Notes: generated by a model not told the origin, from the letters alone. A DNA stretch of 58,984 bases from JANQUM01 sp047630355 (GCA_047630355.1 JBLHXN010000008.1:1-58984), one strand, 5' to 3'; counted from the first letter of the stretch, positions 45,201 through 52,768 are shown. Made by a program: numbers and translations.

Positions 45201-45820
45201 TATTGAACGAGAAAACCCGCGATGCCATCCGCGAAGTAGATGAGTTGATAAAATCAGAAGTAAATATCAAATCTGTTGAGTATATCGACGATGCTTCGGG
45301 CGTACTTTCCAAAAAGGTGAAGCCGAACTTTAAAGCGTTAGGGCCTAAGTTTGGGAAAGATGTTAAGAATGTAGTAGCTGCTATTAATGGAATGTCAGCG
45401 GACGATTTGAAGAAATTGGAAACCGATAAGCAATTAATGGTTAACGATTATCAAATCACGTTGGAAGATGTAGAAGTTCAGACCGAAGATTTGCCGGGTT
45501 ATTTAACCGCTCAAGACAATGAGCTAACAGTTGCTCTCGATATTTCAATTTCTGAAGAACTGAAGAAGGAAGGAATTGCCCGTGAATTCGTAAACCGAAT
45601 CCAAAATCTACGGAAAGACACCGGCTTCGACGTGGTGGACAAAATCAATATCACTTTTGAAAATTCAAACGATGAATTTTCGGACGCAATTTTGACCAAC
45701 AAAGTATATATCATGCAGGAAGTTCAGGCACTTTCTTTGGAAGTAATTGCTTCGCTGGAAAATCCAACTACCGTAGAAATTGACGACGTTGAAGTGAATG
45801 TAAGTGTGAAGAAAGCATAA
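42287..45820 (+). CDS. ileS: Isoleucine-tRNA ligase
   Basis: A 1177-residue class I synthetase. The HIGH-type motif is GIHH (residues 55-58) within EGPPSANGKPGIHHVMAR, and KMSKR is at 708-712. The editing domain contains TTPWTLPSNAAL. The anticodon-binding and C-terminal domains are intact, ending VEVNVSVKKA. It charges tRNA-Ile. It carries two in-frame insertions not expected from other Bacteroidota enzymes, at about residues 626-658 and 849-878, which resemble each other (LMPDSKGIIRSS and LLPESQGFIRSA). This explains a length above the usual about 1120-1140. Hairpin repeats lie just upstream. Confidence 0.97.
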   Translation: MKYPEYKSVNYNDVAEEIRKQWQQNDTFKKSISTREGKPTFTFYEGPPSANGKPGIHHVMARTIKDIFCRYKTLQGFQVNRKGGWDTHGLPVELQVEKEISEELGEKFTKEDIGVKVSVDEYNQKCREAVMRFTDIWQDMTEKMGYWVDMEDPYVTYKNEYIESVWHLLKRLYDKGLLYKGYTIQPYSPAAGTGLSSHELNMPGTYQDVRDTSMTAQFKVIENAKSQPLFAASEGEVFILAWTTTPWTLPSNAALTVGKNIEYALVKTFNPYTHLPANVVLAKALIRKYFSEKGRDGDFEGYADSNKKVLPWTILTTVTGGELAGVEYEQLMAYVQPESPAFKVIIGDFVTTEDGTGVVHTAPTFGADDFKVAQQNGIPAIMVKDETGKEMPLVDKQGRFVKEVTDFALEYVKQQYYTDEELENERIKQDRENYLSVDERISIKLKEENRAFNVQRYEHSYPHCWRTDKPVLYYPLDSWFIKTTAVKERLVELNKTINWKPESTGAGRFGNWLENLVDWNLSRSRYWGTPLPIWRNDDGEEICIGSIEELSTEIDKAMEAGLMTENYLKGNGEFDLHRPYVDGIILVSPTGKPMNRELDLIDVWFDSGAMPYAQWHYPFDQEQNLESPAENLMPDSKGIIRSSVKATNTNSGQTGLENVFPADFISEGVDQTRGWFFTLHAIAGMLFDSVAFKNVVSTGLVLDKSGNKMSKRLGNGIDPFETLTNYGADPTRWYMVTNAQPWDNLRFDLNGITEVRNKFFGTLTNTYNFFALYANLDDYTLTGNLNNMPLTELDKWILSKLQSLIIEVEEAYETYEPTRAGRAIQDFVTDQLSNWYVRLGRKRFWNTSEVANPSAKDLLPESQGFIRSAPQIGEVRSDKAAAYETLGLCLKTVAQLMSPIAPFYGDWLFQNITKASDSVHLSDFPKADKNWINTELETSMGYAQRISSMVHSIRKANKIKVRQPLSKVLIPVLNEKTRDAIREVDELIKSEVNIKSVEYIDDASGVLSKKVKPNFKALGPKFGKDVKNVVAAINGMSADDLKKLETDKQLMVNDYQITLEDVEVQTEDLPGYLTAQDNELTVALDISISEELKKEGIAREFVNRIQNLRKDTGFDVVDKINITFENSNDEFSDAILTNKVYIMQEVQALSLEVIASLENPTTVEIDDVEVNVSVKKA

Positions 45821-45949
45821 ATGAGTGCGTTAAGTCGGAAATACTTCACTGATTATGAGGAATCCATCGGAAACGAAATTCCTGAATTGGTGAGGTATTT
45901 TGACTTTTCCGACGATCAAGGCACGTTCGATTATCTGACCAAAGTCTAG
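45821..45949 (+). CDS. 42-residue small ORF directly after ileS
   Basis: An ATG adjacent to the ileS stop (TAAATG) opens 42 codons: an acidic, aromatic-rich peptide (KYFTDYEESIGNEIPELV then RYFDFSDDQGTFDYLTK). It reads like true coding sequence but stops abruptly. It could be a small protein translationally coupled to ileS or the surviving N-terminus of a lost gene. No family recognised. Confidence 0.4.
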   Translation: MSALSRKYFTDYEESIGNEIPELVRYFDFSDDQGTFDYLTKV

Positions 45950-46046
45950 CAACCGTAAGACGCTGAAAGCGGAAAGACCAGTACTTTTTTTATCTCTAAC
46001 GGGAATTTAAGAAAACTAAAAAGAGTCCTTTCTCCAACTTAATCGC

Positions 46047-46709
46047 TCAAACTGCCACAAATCTCACATAATCACCTTGTTTTAAAAGCGTTATATTTTC
46101 TTTATCGGGAGTAAAAAGTGGCATTTCAGTACGTCCGATAAGTTGCCAACCGCCGGGGCTTTCTACCGGATAAACACCCGTTTGTTCACCCGCGATACCG
46201 ACACTTCCCGCCGGCACATTTAATCGTGGGGAATCCCGTCGGGAAATAGCGAGCCGTTTGTCCATTCCGCCTAAATACGCAAAGCCAGGTAAGAAGCCCA
46301 TCATGTAAACCCGATACAGCGGAGCGGTGTGCAATGCTATAAGTTTCGTTTCGGTGAGTCCAGTTTTTGAACAAACATTTGTCAAATCTTCACCGTCGTA
46401 TATCACAGGAATTTCGGTAATATTTTTCGTTAATTCGGTTTTCGAGTTAAAATCAAACCTTTCAATCAGGTCTTCTACGTACAATTTTACAAATTCGCTT
46501 GGCGATGATTCTGTGTTCTCGTGAATGCTGAACGCGTCGTAATAAACGGTCAACGAAGCGTATGTAACCACAGTTTCCCGCAAACCAATGAAATCCATCT
46601 CTTTACTCAATTGCACGAGGTATTCATTTAACTGTTCGTCAATCGTTTGTCCAAACGAAACGGTCAGAGCGGATTCTGAAAGCGGGAATATTTTGTATAA
46701 TGGTTTCAA
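46047..46709 (-). CDS. pxpB: 5-oxoprolinase subunit B (KipI-like)
   Basis: A 220-residue protein with the full allophanate-hydrolase-subunit-1-like pattern: FPLSESALTVSFG at the N-terminus, IPVIYDGEDL, then GFLPGFAYLGGMDKRL, RDSPRLNVPAGSVGIAGEQ and PVESPGGWQLIGRTE. The start is a TTG at 46709; no upstream ATG exists, and the residues after it already match the family. PxpA and PxpC, its usual partners in ATP-dependent 5-oxoproline cleavage, are not adjacent here. Confidence 0.9.
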   Translation of the reverse strand: MKPLYKIFPLSESALTVSFGQTIDEQLNEYLVQLSKEMDFIGLRETVVTYASLTVYYDAFSIHENTESSPSEFVKLYVEDLIERFDFNSKTELTKNITEIPVIYDGEDLTNVCSKTGLTETKLIALHTAPLYRVYMMGFLPGFAYLGGMDKRLAISRRDSPRLNVPAGSVGIAGEQTGVYPVESPGGWQLIGRTEMPLFTPDKENITLLKQGDYVRFVAV

Positions 46710-46967
46710 GAGATAATTAGTATTTACAAAATTCAGAGAAGTTAGTAAAATAGTCGAAAGAATGTATTTCTATTTAGTCGAAAGTTTCGTAATTATATTT
46801 TTTACTAAAAACCTTACTGGATCAACAAGCACCTCAAAAGCTCATAAATCCCTTACTAAAAGCACATTACACTATATGTCGTGTGAATGACGGGTAAAGT
46901 ACTAGCAGATTTATTGGGCAAATAAAATGTACGCCGTAACATTGCAACAGACAAAAAAAACAATAGT

Positions 46968-47819
46968 ATGAAACAGCCCGAATTAGGAAAAAAGATTTCC
47001 GAGATAAGAAACGCAAAAGGTTTAACCCAAGAAGAGTTAGTAGAAAAATGCAACATCAGCGTTCGCACAATTCAACGTATCGAAAGTGGCGAAGTAACAC
47101 CAAGAAACTATACCGTAAAAGCAATTATGGAGGCATTGGAATATGATTTAAGTCAGGAAAAAAACACTAAAAACAAACCGGATATTCTAAGTCAATTAAG
47201 ACAGTTTGTACTGATAGATATTGACCCTAAAAAGCCTTCCGATTTTCTTATAAATCAACTGAATCTGGCGTGTGTTTTTGGCATCGGGTATTTCCTTCTC
47301 GGTTTCGCCGAAGGTATCGCCGATTACTACCGATTTAACGAAGGAAGTATGCTCATTAATCAAGAACTTTACATTGTATTGAAAGTCCTGGTTTTCATTA
47401 CTTATTTCTTTTTCTTGCGTGGTTTTGTACTAATTGGCGGGTTGTTTAAAAGCGATCTTCTGAAGATTATTCCCATCATTTTAATTCTGTGCGTTGGGTT
47501 GATTGTCAGTTACGATATTGCCTCGGTTTATTACCCCGAAATAGAATACAATTTCGTTTTTGTTGGTTTCTCCGTAACGTTCGGAGTATTGGGAGTTATA
47601 TTCGGTTACGCCTTAATGATGCTACAAAAGCCGCTCGGCAACCTCGCTCAATACACGGGAATTTTAGAAATTTTAATGGGAATTTGTTTACTCACGGTTA
47701 TCTTATCGCCGTTGGCTTTAATCCTTTCTATCCCCATTGAGTTATTTGAAATACTGCTTATTTTTCGCATAATTCGACTAATAAAATCGAAGCAGGAATC
47801 GAGTGAAATCACAAAATAA
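46968..47819 (+). CDS. XRE-family HTH regulator fused to a membrane domain
   Basis: A 283-residue protein. Residues 7-62 form an HTH_3 domain (LGKKISEIRNAKGLTQEELV, CNISVRTIQRIESGE). After a charged linker come about five TM segments (from residue 95: LNLACVFGIGYFLLGF, then FITYFFFLRGFVLIGGL and others). Membrane-tethered XRE regulators of this type are common in Bacteroidota, with unknown signals. Followed by a perfect 12-bp hairpin. Confidence 0.85.
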   Translation: MKQPELGKKISEIRNAKGLTQEELVEKCNISVRTIQRIESGEVTPRNYTVKAIMEALEYDLSQEKNTKNKPDILSQLRQFVLIDIDPKKPSDFLINQLNLACVFGIGYFLLGFAEGIADYYRFNEGSMLINQELYIVLKVLVFITYFFFLRGFVLIGGLFKSDLLKIIPIILILCVGLIVSYDIASVYYPEIEYNFVFVGFSVTFGVLGVIFGYALMMLQKPLGNLAQYTGILEILMGICLLTVILSPLALILSIPIELFEILLIFRIIRLIKSKQESSEITK

Positions 47820-47820
47820 C

Positions 47821-47846
47821 AGCCTTACAAACTTGTTTGTAAGGCT
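47821..47846. terminator. Hairpin after the XRE-membrane gene
   Basis: Perfect 12-bp stem AGCCTTACAAAC / GTTTGTAAGGCT with a 2-nt loop, 2 bp after the stop codon. No T-run follows, so terminator function is inferred. Confidence 0.6.
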
Positions 47847-47947
47847 CATATACGTGGTTTATTGGAAAAATTACCCTCTTTTAATTCAGACTTGGAGAGT
47901 TTCTTTTTACTTTAAACACTCAATTAAACACTTCTAAAGGTATTTTT

Positions 47948-48343
47948 ATGAGCAAAAAAATTATTCAATACGGTTTTATCGCTGCCGGACTAACGAATAT
48001 AGTTGGCGGTTTAATTTTCTCAAAGTTCTTCTCCAATAACTTTTTGAGTTCATTACAACCAGACGTACTCTCCAACTTCGGTGTAATTGGTATAATACTT
48101 TGGGGTTTGGCGTACATTGCCGTAGCAAAAGATTTCGGGGCTGTAAAGTGGTTAGTAGTAGTTTTTGCAATAGAAAAATTTGCTTACGCCATAGTTTGGG
48201 CAAAGTGGATTACCGCAAACGACCTTTCGCAAGTTCTTGAACAAGATATGTTAACCGGGGTTTTCTACTCTATTTACGGTCCCAGTGATTTTACGTTCGG
48301 AGTTTTCTTTGCGGTAGTTGCATGGCGATTATTTAAGAAATAA
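47948..48343 (+). CDS. Small four-helix membrane protein
   Basis: A 131-residue protein with four predicted TM segments (FIAAGLTNIVGGLIF, FGVIGIILWGLAYIAV, WLVVVFAIEKFAYAIVW, FTFGVFFAVVAWRLF). I do not recognise the family. Co-directional with the XRE-membrane gene, 128 bp downstream beyond its hairpin. Followed by a terminator. Confidence 0.7.
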   Translation: MSKKIIQYGFIAAGLTNIVGGLIFSKFFSNNFLSSLQPDVLSNFGVIGIILWGLAYIAVAKDFGAVKWLVVVFAIEKFAYAIVWAKWITANDLSQVLEQDMLTGVFYSIYGPSDFTFGVFFAVVAWRLFKK

Positions 48344-48358
48344 TTTTACTGATACAAA

Positions 48359-48389
48359 AAAAGTCTGGCGGGAAACCCACCGGACTTTT
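48359..48389. terminator. Bidirectional terminator between membrane protein and hsp20
   Basis: AAAAGTCTGGCGGG and CCCACCGGACTTTT pair over 14 positions (one mismatch, one G-U) with loop AAA. Confidence 0.85.
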
Positions 48390-48410
48390 AAACCCTATTA
48401 TTAAACTTCT

Positions 48411-48860
48411 TTATTCTACAACGATGTCTTTCCGCTCCGTTTCGAAGCCTTCAAGCTTCGGTAGAGAAAGAATCAACACGCCGTTTTCGTACGCGGCAGA
48501 AATGGCAGTTTTATCTACCTTCTCGTTCAACTCAAACTGACGGACAAATCCCTGCGGGGCGTACTCGTGGCGTTTCCAACCATCAGTTGAAACCTCTTTC
48601 GTTTCCGCAGAAATTTTAAGTGTTTGGTCCATCAAAGCAATCGAGAAATCGCTTTTGACGTAACCCGCCGCAAACAAATGCAACTCGTATTTATCATCCA
48701 ATTCCCGAACGTTTACGGGTGGCGTGTTCAATGCTCCGTGCATGTTCTGTTTCCACATTTTCTTGAATGGATGTTCCCCGAACGGGCGTTCGCTGTGACT
48801 TCCTAATTTGTTGGCAAAGTGGTTATTCCAATTTCTGCTGTATGCTGTTTTATTACACAT
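48411..48860 (-). CDS. Hsp20/alpha-crystallin small heat shock protein
   Basis: A 149-residue protein. The alpha-crystallin domain (about 50-145) runs NTPPVNVRELDDKYELHLFAAG to AAYENGVLILSLPK, with the conserved A-x-x-x-N-G-V-L motif. The N-terminal arm is rich in His and Asn. It is an ATP-independent holdase in the cytoplasm. Last in a run of leftward genes downstream of a sigma factor gene, though a REP half-element separates it from the next gene. Confidence 0.93.
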   Translation of the reverse strand: MCNKTAYSRNWNNHFANKLGSHSERPFGEHPFKKMWKQNMHGALNTPPVNVRELDDKYELHLFAAGYVKSDFSIALMDQTLKISAETKEVSTDGWKRHEYAPQGFVRQFELNEKVDKTAISAAYENGVLILSLPKLEGFETERKDIVVE

Positions 48861-48939
48861 GATATTCTGATTATTTAATCTTGAAATTTAATTAATTGAA
48901 ACTGGGAAAATGAAGCAAATGGAAAGCATTCATATAATC

Positions 48940-48964
48940 GGTTCTCGACAAGCTCGAACTGACA
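48940..48964. repeat. REP-like half element
   Basis: GGTTCTCGACAAGCTCGAAC followed by TGACA corresponds to the right arm of the palindrome at 8992-9054. Confidence 0.65.
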
Positions 48965-49004
48965 GTTGACTCTGAAACAATTCGCTCCAAATTTTCCTTC
49001 TTTT

Positions 49005-49301
49005 TTAGATTACGTCAACGTATTGCACGTTGCTAATTTTTGGATGACGACGAGTCGCACTCTCCTGAAATAATGGCTCAACGTTGTTGTATTGACTGTA
49101 ACTCATCTGTGAACTCTGACGGCCGCCCATATAAGAATTGCCGTAGCGATCATAAGTAACGAAGTCTTTGACCCGACGAAAAACGGCGTACATAATACTC
49201 ATAACTGCCGCCACAACGAAGGCGATAAACATGACCTTGGCGACAAAAAAGAAGAGCATTATTGCTATCGCCAGTCCGAAAAACATTTTAAATGGTTTCA
49301 T
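49005..49301 (-). CDS. Small membrane protein
   Basis: A 98-residue protein with one or two N-terminal TM segments (FFGLAIAIMLFFFVAKVMFIAFVVAAVMSIMYAVF). A Tyr/Ser/Gln-rich tail follows (YDRYGNSYMGGRQSSQM). I do not recognise it. It lies in a leftward array with the 119-residue membrane protein and the sigma factor, suggesting a common stress regulon. Confidence 0.65.
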   Translation of the reverse strand: MKPFKMFFGLAIAIMLFFFVAKVMFIAFVVAAVMSIMYAVFRRVKDFVTYDRYGNSYMGGRQSSQMSYSQYNNVEPLFQESATRRHPKISNVQYVDVI

Positions 49302-49469
49302 AAGTAATAACTGTTAAGTGATAAAAGCTACGCAATTCTTATAGCATGCATCAGAAATATTGCGTAGTTAGTATAGAAGACGGACAACGATAAGTTTTAC
49401 TTTAAAAAAAGTATTTTATTTTTAATAAAATAACTAATTAACTACTGACAAGTACTTTACAAAAACAAA

Positions 49470-49501
49470 AACGCCAACCTTTATAGTAAAAGACTGGCGT
49501 T
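49470..49501. terminator. Terminator after the 119-residue membrane protein
   Basis: AACGCCA (49470-49476) and TGGCGTT (49495-49501) with an 18-nt loop, 25 bp downstream of the stop codon on the minus strand. Confidence 0.6.
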
Positions 49502-49526
49502 CTAAGTAAGTTTTACTGAATAATTA

Positions 49527-49886
49527 TCACTCGCTTTTGTTTTCTCTCCGTGCACAATAAGATTTCCAGCGGTCTTTCATTTCGGCACGTTCTTCGGGCT
49601 TCATACTCATCCATTTACTTTTCAGCTTATTCTGACCTCGCTTCTTCCACGAATGCTTTCGTCCGCCGCCGCTAAAACCGCTGAAAAGAATTTTGGACAA
49701 TAATAAAATTCCCGCCGCCTGCCAGTAGCTCACGGGCTTTACGCCGATAACTTCAGGCAAAATGGCATTCCAAAGCGACATCACTACCCAAACCACCGCA
49801 GCAAAAAACACTGCAAATGCAATCGCAAAAAACAGCGTAATTACAGCTTTTTCCCCGCGTGATTTGTATTTCATTTTATTAAACAT
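49527..49886 (-). CDS. Small membrane protein next to sigma factor
   Basis: A 119-residue protein. Two TM segments (about 15-40 and 52-68) are followed by a Lys/Arg-rich cytoplasmic tail with MKPEERAEMKDRWKSYC. It lies 59 bp downstream of the sigma factor gene and is likely co-transcribed. It may be the cognate membrane regulator, but no anti-sigma (ZAS) Cys/His motif is present, so this is only a positional guess. Confidence 0.7.
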   Translation of the reverse strand: MFNKMKYKSRGEKAVITLFFAIAFAVFFAAVVWVVMSLWNAILPEVIGVKPVSYWQAAGILLLSKILFSGFSGGGRKHSWKKRGQNKLKSKWMSMKPEERAEMKDRWKSYCARRENKSE

Positions 49887-49945
49887 GATTCTATATATTT
49901 ATGTCTTAATTCTTTTAAATATCATTTTTACTCGATTATCTGTCG

Positions 49946-50512
49946 TTAACCGTCCGCAAAAAACTCGGCATATACTGATTCTAAACGGTTACGTAAATGC
50001 TTCACTGCGTAGCCTTTCCTCGAAATTAGTGTTTTGATATTTACACCCGTACGATCAGAGATTTCCTGAAAGGTTTGATCTTCCAATTCATTCCAAACAA
50101 ATACGTTTTTTTGATTTTCGGGTAATTCGTCAAGTGCTTTAAAAAGCTCTTCCCAAAAGATTTCTTTGAGGTTTTCATCTTCGGGAGAAACCGAGTCAGC
50201 AATGAGCAATTCCTTAAAACTGATTCCTCCTTCCTCGTTTTCAAACGCTGCGTCTTCCAGCAAATCGGGTTTTTGTTTACGATAATTATCCGTGATTCGG
50301 TTTCGTGCCACCCGAAACAGCCACCCGCTTACCTGCTCAATAGAATCTAACTCCGCTACCCTGCTCAACTGATACCAAACTTCCTGAGCAATATCTTCGG
50401 CGTCGGCATTAGTAGGCACCTTTCCTCGAATAAATCGAAAAAGCCTGCTGCCGTACTCATTAATAACGCCGCTGATTTTTCGTTCCCGTTTTTCAGCCAT
50501 TTGCTCAGTCAT
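49946..50512 (-). CDS. ECF-type RNA polymerase sigma factor
   Basis: A 188-residue protein. The sigma-70 region 2 is YGSRLFRFIRGKVPTNADAEDIAQEVWYQL (the DAEDIAQEV core). Region 4 is LDELPENQKNVFVWNELEDQTFQEISDRTGVNIKTLISRKGYAVKHLR. The WLFRVARNRITDNYRK linker is typical. It directs transcription of an unknown regulon, plausibly the adjacent membrane and hsp20 genes. No classical anti-sigma gene adjoins. Confidence 0.92.
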   Translation of the reverse strand: MTEQMAEKRERKISGVINEYGSRLFRFIRGKVPTNADAEDIAQEVWYQLSRVAELDSIEQVSGWLFRVARNRITDNYRKQKPDLLEDAAFENEEGGISFKELLIADSVSPEDENLKEIFWEELFKALDELPENQKNVFVWNELEDQTFQEISDRTGVNIKTLISRKGYAVKHLRNRLESVYAEFFADG

Positions 50513-50651
50513 AAAAACCGTCTTTTTACAGAAGACGGATGAATTCGTAATTTACTTTAAAATTGCTCAAAAAAAACAAAAACGCGAGGAACCCTTCTCT
50601 GACCAACTACCGACAATTTTCGTTATATTTACGACAAACAACAATTGAATC

Positions 50652-51056
50652 ATGTCAGTTTCCCAAATAAACGCCAAACTGTTAGACAATGTAGAGCTTG
50701 TCAAACTCACGAGAAGAGGAATTCAGTACAACTTGTTTGAAGACATTATGAAGGCAAGTTCCTACACAATTAAAGAATGGAGCAAGTTTCTGCACCTAAC
50801 CGAACGAACAATTCAACGTTACAAAAAAGAGCAAAAGAGGTTTGAGCCAATTCAGTCTGAGAGAATCTTAGAAATAGCCAAACTCCAGCAGCAAGGACAA
50901 GAAGTTTTTGGTTCTGCTCAATATTTCAATGATTGGATGAATTCCAATATTGTGGCTCTCGGTAATATCAAACCAGTCGAATTGCTAGATAGTGGCTTTG
51001 GCATTGATATGCTTATAGAAGAACTTGGACGAATTGAACACGGCGTGCTGGCATGA
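50652..51056 (+). CDS. Xre/MbcA/ParS-type antitoxin (DUF2384)
   Basis: A 134-residue protein. The N-terminal HTH region (SSYTIKEWSKFLHLTERTIQRYKKE) and C-terminal DUF2384 toxin-binding region (FGSAQYFNDWMNSNIVALGN then PVELLDSGFGIDMLIEELGRIEHG) match ParS/Xre antitoxins. It ends in ATGA, overlapping the RES toxin start by 4 nt. It neutralises the toxin and probably represses its own promoter. Confidence 0.92.
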   Translation: MSVSQINAKLLDNVELVKLTRRGIQYNLFEDIMKASSYTIKEWSKFLHLTERTIQRYKKEQKRFEPIQSERILEIAKLQQQGQEVFGSAQYFNDWMNSNIVALGNIKPVELLDSGFGIDMLIEELGRIEHGVLA

Positions 51057-51511
51057 TTGTATATCGTTTAACAAAAGGAAAATACAAAAATGAAATCAGC
51101 GGTATCGGGGCGGAACTGTACGGCGGCAGGTGGAATAACAAAGGAACGAGGATTATCTATACCGGAGAAAGCAGGGCTTTATGCACTACAGAAATTGCGG
51201 TTCACACACCTTTAGGAATAATTCCGCATAATTATTACGTACAAACCATTAAACTGCCAGTAGTAGAAATTTTGGAAATTGAAGCTGACGAATTAACTGA
51301 TAACTGGCGAAGTTTCCCACATAATTTGTCGACAAAAAAAACAGGCGACGAATTTATTAAAAATGACAAATACCTACTACTGAAAGTACCATCAGCAGTT
51401 ATTCAGGACGAATACAATTACTTGATTAATCCATTTCATTCTGAATATAGCAAAGTGGAGTTAATAAAAGTAGAGAAGTTTCAATTTGATAAACGATTGT
51501 TCGGCAAGTAA
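51053..51511 (+). CDS. RES-domain toxin
   Basis: A 152-residue RES protein. The Arg of VYRL, GRWNNKG (residues 25-31) and ALCTTEIAVH (Glu47) place the conserved Arg and Glu residues. LINPFHSEYSKV near the C-terminus contributes the Ser/His region. RES toxins degrade NAD+. Coupled to its antitoxin by a 4-nt overlap, forming a complete type II RES-Xre module with intact reading frames. Confidence 0.93.
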   Translation: MIVYRLTKGKYKNEISGIGAELYGGRWNNKGTRIIYTGESRALCTTEIAVHTPLGIIPHNYYVQTIKLPVVEILEIEADELTDNWRSFPHNLSTKKTGDEFIKNDKYLLLKVPSAVIQDEYNYLINPFHSEYSKVELIKVEKFQFDKRLFGK

Positions 51512-51638
51512 TTTAAGTAACGAAAAAACAACCTGCCTTTATGCTAAAATAGTTCCGTGCTAATTTAGTAGATGAGGGCAAAGTGTGTAAAGAATCATAG
51601 CTAATTTGTAGTTTAAAACACCCTATTCGATTGACAAT

Positions 51639-52268
51639 ATGGAAAAATTTGACCGCACAGAACACTGGGAGCATATATACCAAACGAAAACCCTGACAGA
51701 GGTGAGTTGGTTTCAGCCCAAACCAGAAACTTCCTTAGCATTCTTCAAGCAGTTTAACGTCCCAACAAACGCTAAAATTATTGATATTGGTGGCGGGGAT
51801 AGCTTCTTGGTAGATCACTTACTCGATTTAGGATACAAGGATATTTCAGTCCTCGATATTTCAACGAATGCCATTGAACGGGCAAAGGAAAGGCTCGGCA
51901 ATCAGGCAAAAGAAGTAAAATGGATTGTAGCAGACGCAGCTAAGTTCAAGCCCGTTGAAAAATACGACTTTTGGCACGACCGGGCGGCATTTCACTTCCT
52001 CACGAACGAAAATGACATAGAAACCTACGTAGAAACTGCCCGGAACAGCATAGCTCCCGCAGGTGTTTTGGTCATCGGGACTTTTTCAGAACAAGGCCCT
52101 ACAAAGTGCAGCGGTATTGAGATTAAACAATATTCTGAAAACTCGATGACTACTCGTCTGCAATCTTTTTTCGAGAAAATAAAATGCATAACCGTCGATC
52201 ATAAAACGCCCTTCGACACTATTCAAAATTTTATTTTTTGTAGTTTCAAAAAGATTTCATTTTCATGA
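51639..52268 (+). CDS. Class I SAM-dependent methyltransferase
   Basis: A 209-residue protein. The start FDRTEHWEHIYQTKTLTEVSWFQPKP is characteristic of a widespread thiopurine-like methyltransferase family. Motif I is KIIDIGGGDSFLVDHLLDLG, with DFWHDRAAFHFLTN as the catalytic-region signature. The substrate may be a small thiol or tellurite/selenite-like compound; not assignable. Single gene. Confidence 0.88.
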   Translation: MEKFDRTEHWEHIYQTKTLTEVSWFQPKPETSLAFFKQFNVPTNAKIIDIGGGDSFLVDHLLDLGYKDISVLDISTNAIERAKERLGNQAKEVKWIVADAAKFKPVEKYDFWHDRAAFHFLTNENDIETYVETARNSIAPAGVLVIGTFSEQGPTKCSGIEIKQYSENSMTTRLQSFFEKIKCITVDHKTPFDTIQNFIFCSFKKISFS

Positions 52269-52285
52269 ATCCTAAAAGTTGACGA

Positions 52286-52627
52286 TTAAAAAGAAAAAAT
52301 GCTTTAGAGAAAAAATAAATTGAACTGGTTGAAAACGAGTTTCAGATCTATTACGATGAGAAAAATACTCAATTTGAATGGTCAGAGGTTGAAAAACTTA
52401 CCAGATTTAAGGTTGACCGATTTACAACAGATGATATTTGCTTAAGAATTGAGCCTAATGACAAGACATCTTATGCAACAGAGGAATTCGAAGGTTGGCG
52501 AGTTTTTATGACTAAGATGCTAAATTAATTTCCGCAGATAGACAAAGGTTGGAAAGGAGTTATTGCCAAACCAGCTTTTGAAAGAGTGGAAACTGAATTA
52601 TATTATAGCAGTAAAAGCGTTAGGTAA
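52286..52627 (+). pseudogene. Small cytosolic protein gene with in-frame stops
   Basis: One frame reads coherently: IELVENEFQIYYDEKNTQF, EWSEVEKLTRFKVDRFTTD, then YATEEFEGWRVFMTKMLN and, beyond a stop, FPQIDKGWKGVIAKPAFERV, ending at a TAA at 52625. Internal stops occur at 52316-52318 and after MTKMLN, and there is no good start. The fragment matches a small Bacteroidota family I have seen annotated as hypothetical. It is decayed here. Confidence 0.7.
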
Positions 52628-52690
52628 CAACACCGTGTAGGATGTATAACCCCAAGTTCAGTAATACCCTCTTATAAAAAATCCCTTCCA

Positions 52691-52706
52691 GCGGTCAGGA
52701 GACCGC
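52691..52706. repeat. Hairpin with AGGA loop, copy 3
   Basis: GCGGTC / GACCGC, perfect 6-bp stem around AGGA, in the gap between the pseudogene and the DUF1501 gene. Confidence 0.65.
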
Positions 52707-52768
52707 ATATCACCCGTGCGATGTCAGAGACAATGGCACAGCCACAGCATTGTAAAATAGTTATACAG

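Noticed and set aside
46751..46790. Direct repeat TAGTCGAAAG (two copies) upstream of the XRE gene
   Set aside because: Only 10 bp, two copies; could be an operator but too little support.
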